Shown here piece after piece: positions 61,261 through 64,000 of a stretch of 64,000 nucleotides of DNA. This DNA is from Tanytarsus gracilentus. Lineage: Eukaryota > Arthropoda > Insecta > Diptera > Chironomidae. Made by a program: the position numbers and the translations under genes. Positions within the stretch are counted from its first letter, which is position 1; each line of letters begins with the position of its first letter. The notes below the pieces were generated by a model. The model was given only the letters and a program-made list of their open reading frames with translations. It was not told the origin of the DNA and searched no databases. The stretch covers positions 4,898,001 to 4,962,000 of the forward strand of contig JAXRKN010000039.1 of NCBI GenBank assembly GCA_038502055.1, given 5' to 3'.

Positions 61261-63176
61261 TTATGGACGAAGCGAAAGGAGATGACAATTTTTGCCAATT
61301 TGCGAACAATCATAGCACAGCAGATACCGCTAAAATTGAAAGGAATTTAATTTAGGATCGAACAAATAAATCACATGAACTCACATCCAAATCTTGATAT
61401 GTTTGACAGTGAACACAAATGCTATTTTCCATTAAAATTCGATGAAGGAAAGAGTAGGTTGAGAATCGTGCTTGTCTGATGTCATTAAACATGAGCTTTG
61501 AATCACAGAAGAAATCAACTAATGCGTGGCGACTGCTGATCCATTTTCTCTCATCTCCCTCGATATGACCAATTTCATTTTGGTTTGAATTCTTCAGCTT
61601 AACTATAAAGTATGATTGATCGTAGGCTTTTGTTTGAACCTGTAACAACTGCCATATGCGTAAATTTTTATCACTACACACTGCATGCCCGCGCGATTTA
61701 AATTTAACTTCTTCTCGACTCCACTCGATATCGGTCTGTGATAGAATTTCTGTTAGTTTGATTTGCCAAAGATCCTCAAAAAATAATGGGATGTTGCTAA
61801 TTTTTTGCCAATTATTGTGAAATGCAAAGCTCTCGACACCCTCCGACTCGTCGATCGTACCGATTCTCTTTCCAAATTCAAACAAGCTCAAGTACCAGTC
61901 GTCGAGGAAAGTTGAATTTGGTATTTTTTGAACAGTTGGCTTGAACGTGAAGACATAATCGACATTTTTCTCCGGCGGACAGCTCCAAATTGCCACCTTT
62001 TGGTATCCTTTTCTTTTAAGAAACTCAAATAGACCCAAAATAATTGCATGATAGAGTTTCGTTCGATCCCTGCCCGGATAAAGCTTTACAGAGTCGATGT
62101 AGCTAATATAAGCAGTTTTTGCATTCGACGCTGGTGCGTCATCTCCATAGAGTTGAGCGAATAATGTAAAAAATAAAATGTCGAATCCGTCCGGGTCCTT
62201 GAAAAAGGCAAATATTGAGATGTTTGTGTATGGGATGCTCTCAGGAATCTCATTGCAAGCCTGAATAAATGAGTTATCTACCAAAAGTGAAGTTTTCGTT
62301 GTGCTCAGCATCCGTATTGTAAATTTTTTACTGAAATCCGCGCGTAAGTGCCTCTCCACAAATTTCGTTATAAACCTATCGCACGGCGTTGAACGAATGA
62401 AACTTGCTTTTATTTTATCGAATCGATAATCCTTAAAATGACGACAGTTTTTGCAGTAATATTTGGCCATTAGGGAAGTTAATTGAAGGACACAGCGCTC
62501 GTGCAAATACTTTTCACACACACAGCACTTGATCATTTTCTCGGCAAGTCTCGATCTGAACACATACTTGATCATTTCCGAACGATGAATGAAACTAAAG
62601 AAAGGAAACTTTTAAAACTGAAGGGATTTTTTTTTATCTTTCTACTTACGTTTTTTCATTTAAATTAATATTTTCCCTTACTAAGTCAAGCTTTTCCGTA
62701 TAATGATAGTCGCAAAATGTAAAGTTTTCGTATCGATAAAACTCTTCGCCTTCTCTAATCGTACATTCACTTTCTTCCTTTCCAGCTGAGCATTCAACTT
62801 CTTTGGCCTGAGAAATGTACCATTGACCACAGCAATATCCCTTTTCTCTCATAAACTTGTCCATATGCTCGCCAAACCATTTTTTCAACTCCAGTGCCTT
62901 CTTGTGCGTTTGTGATTCAGGCGAATATTTCATGATTAGCAAGTTGAAGGACGTTGCGACTTCTCGAATGAATGACCAATAGTTATTTCCGTAAAAGCCT
63001 TCATTAAGATTATGCTCTACCACTGCCAGAGTTAATGGATCTAAATTATCCTCATAAAATTCTTCCGGTGGATGAAAAATTGTATGATATTTTGTAAAAT
63101 CACTTGCACGCAACTCATTTATGATTTTCTGAAAGAATTCCGAAGAACTTACACTCGTTCGATCAGTTTCAGACAT
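61261..63176 (-). CDS. Compact CBP/p300-type histone acetyltransferase paralogue
   Basis: Exons 63176-62650, 62594-61385 and 61329-61261 (phases 2 and 0, good splice sites) give 601 residues. In order: a degenerate bromodomain (about 15-115, with DPLTLAVVEHNLNEGFY and MREKGYCCGQWY); a RING/PHD region (about 115-225, CTIREGEEFYRYENFTFC, CCVCEKYLHERCV); the HAT core (about 240-560); and a ZZ remnant in exon 3 (CYDCSQIGKNCHLL). HAT residues of p300 are kept: YISYIDSV (about 338-345), RTKLYHAI, IWSCPP (about 378-383) and the DDWY tyrosine (about 410). The bromodomain acetyl-lysine Asn is lost (LYN is IMK). TAZ, KIX and transactivation regions are absent, as is the Lys-rich autoinhibitory loop. 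Full CBP/p300 (fly nejire) exceeds 2400 residues, so this is a truncated, diverged second copy. Confidence 0.85.
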
Positions 63177-63772
63177 TTTCTGCTCTTAATTTAATTTAAT
63201 TTTCAAAAAAAACACAAGCTTGTTTACAAACAATATTTTTTGCCTTATCTAAATCTAAATATAACGGTCAAAATTTATTTGAATTGTAAAAGGGGGAAAA
63301 ATACGCAAAAAAGCAAATATTTTCGCAAAAATTTAAATTTTAAATTAAAATGATTTATTTATTAATTAAATTTAATAAGTTTAATTTCCTCAACGAAATT
63401 TTGCGACAACGTTTTTGAATTTCTCTCCAACGATTGAAGCGCCTGTCAATTCTCGACGGTTTGAAAGAGAACTAAAATAAAAGAAAAACAAAAGTAGGCA
63501 AATTAAACAAAATTAAATTTATGGCTTGAAAAGCTGCTTTAAGCAAGTGACAAAAAGGCCAAATTAAAGATCAAAAGCATTGGCATCGAATGTAGTTGGA
63601 AGATTGACGGTAAGTTGTGATTTCATTGAGTTTTTTAATTTTGCAAAAATATTCTCGCGACAAAACAATAAAATTGGGTCCCAGTCTGAAGCACCTCAAT
63701 GATTATTTTTTCTTTCGGTATTTTTTACAGAAATCCGAATTCAACTCTTCTCACGATTCCTCTTAAAAAATA
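63177..63772. other. Spacer with possible PIG-V 5'UTR exon
   Basis: A donor-like ACG|GTAAGT near 63609 and the acceptor TTTTTTACAG ending at 63730 suggest a non-coding first exon of the PIG-V gene ending about 63608. On the minus strand a possible terminal exon of about 25 codons (stop at 63390-63392) follows a TTTTATTTTAG acceptor; I cannot attach it to any gene. Confidence 0.35.
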
Positions 63773-64000
63773 ATGCCAACATATATTACGAAACTAGCAA
63801 TTTTCAGTCGAATTTTTGTAATTTTCCTTCAATGCATTTCGAATCACTTGATTGATGATCACAATGCCGATGGATTTCGAGCGCCAGTGGATCCGCTCCT
63901 GAGAAAAGGAAAATTTGATAGAATCATTGAGGTGCTACTGGGAGGCTTTAGGAGATGGGACGCGCAATATTTCTTACACATATCAGAGCATGGCTATACC
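63773..64000 (+). CDS. PIGV: GPI mannosyltransferase 2 (PIG-V), N-terminal part (partial)
   Basis: The open frame runs from ATG at 63773 to the window end, 76 codons. It begins with a first membrane segment (KLAIFSRIFVIFLQCISN) and then, after a luminal loop, reaches the PIG-V signature RRWDAQYFLHISEHGYT. The Trp-Asp pair is in the conserved luminal catalytic loop of GPI mannosyltransferases. PIG-V adds the second mannose to the GPI anchor in the ER. The rest lies outside the window. Confidence 0.85.
   Translation, partial: MPTYITKLAIFSRIFVIFLQCISNHLIDDHNADGFRAPVDPLLRKGKFDRIIEVLLGGFRRWDAQYFLHISEHGYT

Noticed and set aside
63390..63470. Possible minus-strand terminal exon (about 25 codons) after a good acceptor
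   Set aside because: No upstream exon could be found before the plus-strand PIG-V start; a second short frame near 63565-63625 does not join it.
1..64000. CRISPR arrays, rRNA genes, complete transposons
   Set aside because: No regularly spaced palindromic repeats, no rRNA-like conserved blocks, and no transposase or reverse transcriptase sequence seen.

Overview
This is AT-rich animal nuclear DNA. Genes are split by many short GT-AG introns (about 45-70 bp), and nearly every recognisable protein is insect-like (ZAD zinc-finger protein, pacman, SUMO E1 Aos1, NR2E nuclear receptor, insect-type VMAT). I infer a fly, most likely a small-genome nematoceran such as a midge; the species cannot be fixed from the sequence. 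Exon joins below were worked out by hand from splice sites and reading phase.

Layout. 1-1063: 3' end of a vesicular monoamine transporter gene (+). 3417-22271: a large minus-strand gene for a mucin-like SEA-domain membrane protein; its signal-peptide exon lies 11.6 kb upstream of the next exon, and that intron holds a 15-bp minisatellite and a tRNA-like element. 23015-36161: a dense block of housekeeping genes, often head-to-head: Eri1/Snipper exonuclease (-), lamin B receptor (+), Rab4 (-), snRNP-G (+), ZAD-C2H2 factor (-), SF3B6 (+), Aos1 (-), a small membrane-peptide ORF (+), CCDC66-like (-).

37589-42900 is an accessory island. It holds a kinase-less TGF-beta type I receptor-like (BAMBI-like) gene, an intron-containing gene that looks like a domesticated bunyavirus-like nucleoprotein, a small C2H2 gene, a zinc-finger/AIMP1 chimera, and a truncated, frameshifted Rpn7 copy. 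43123-50570: pacman/Xrn1 (+), mRpL34 (-), a GalNAc-transferase (+). 51107-54120: NR2E nuclear receptor (Hr83-like). 54415-61074: two small secreted CxNGxC proteins and a large secreted repeat protein. 61261-63176 (-): a compact CBP/p300-like acetyltransferase with bromodomain remnant, PHD region, HAT core and ZZ remnant only. 63773-end: start of PIG-V (+).

The strongest candidates for something undescribed are the 601-residue mini-CBP/p300 protein, the BAMBI-like pseudoreceptor, the nucleoprotein-like gene and the CxNGxC secreted pair. Lines between genes are mostly AT-rich sequence in which I see no gene.
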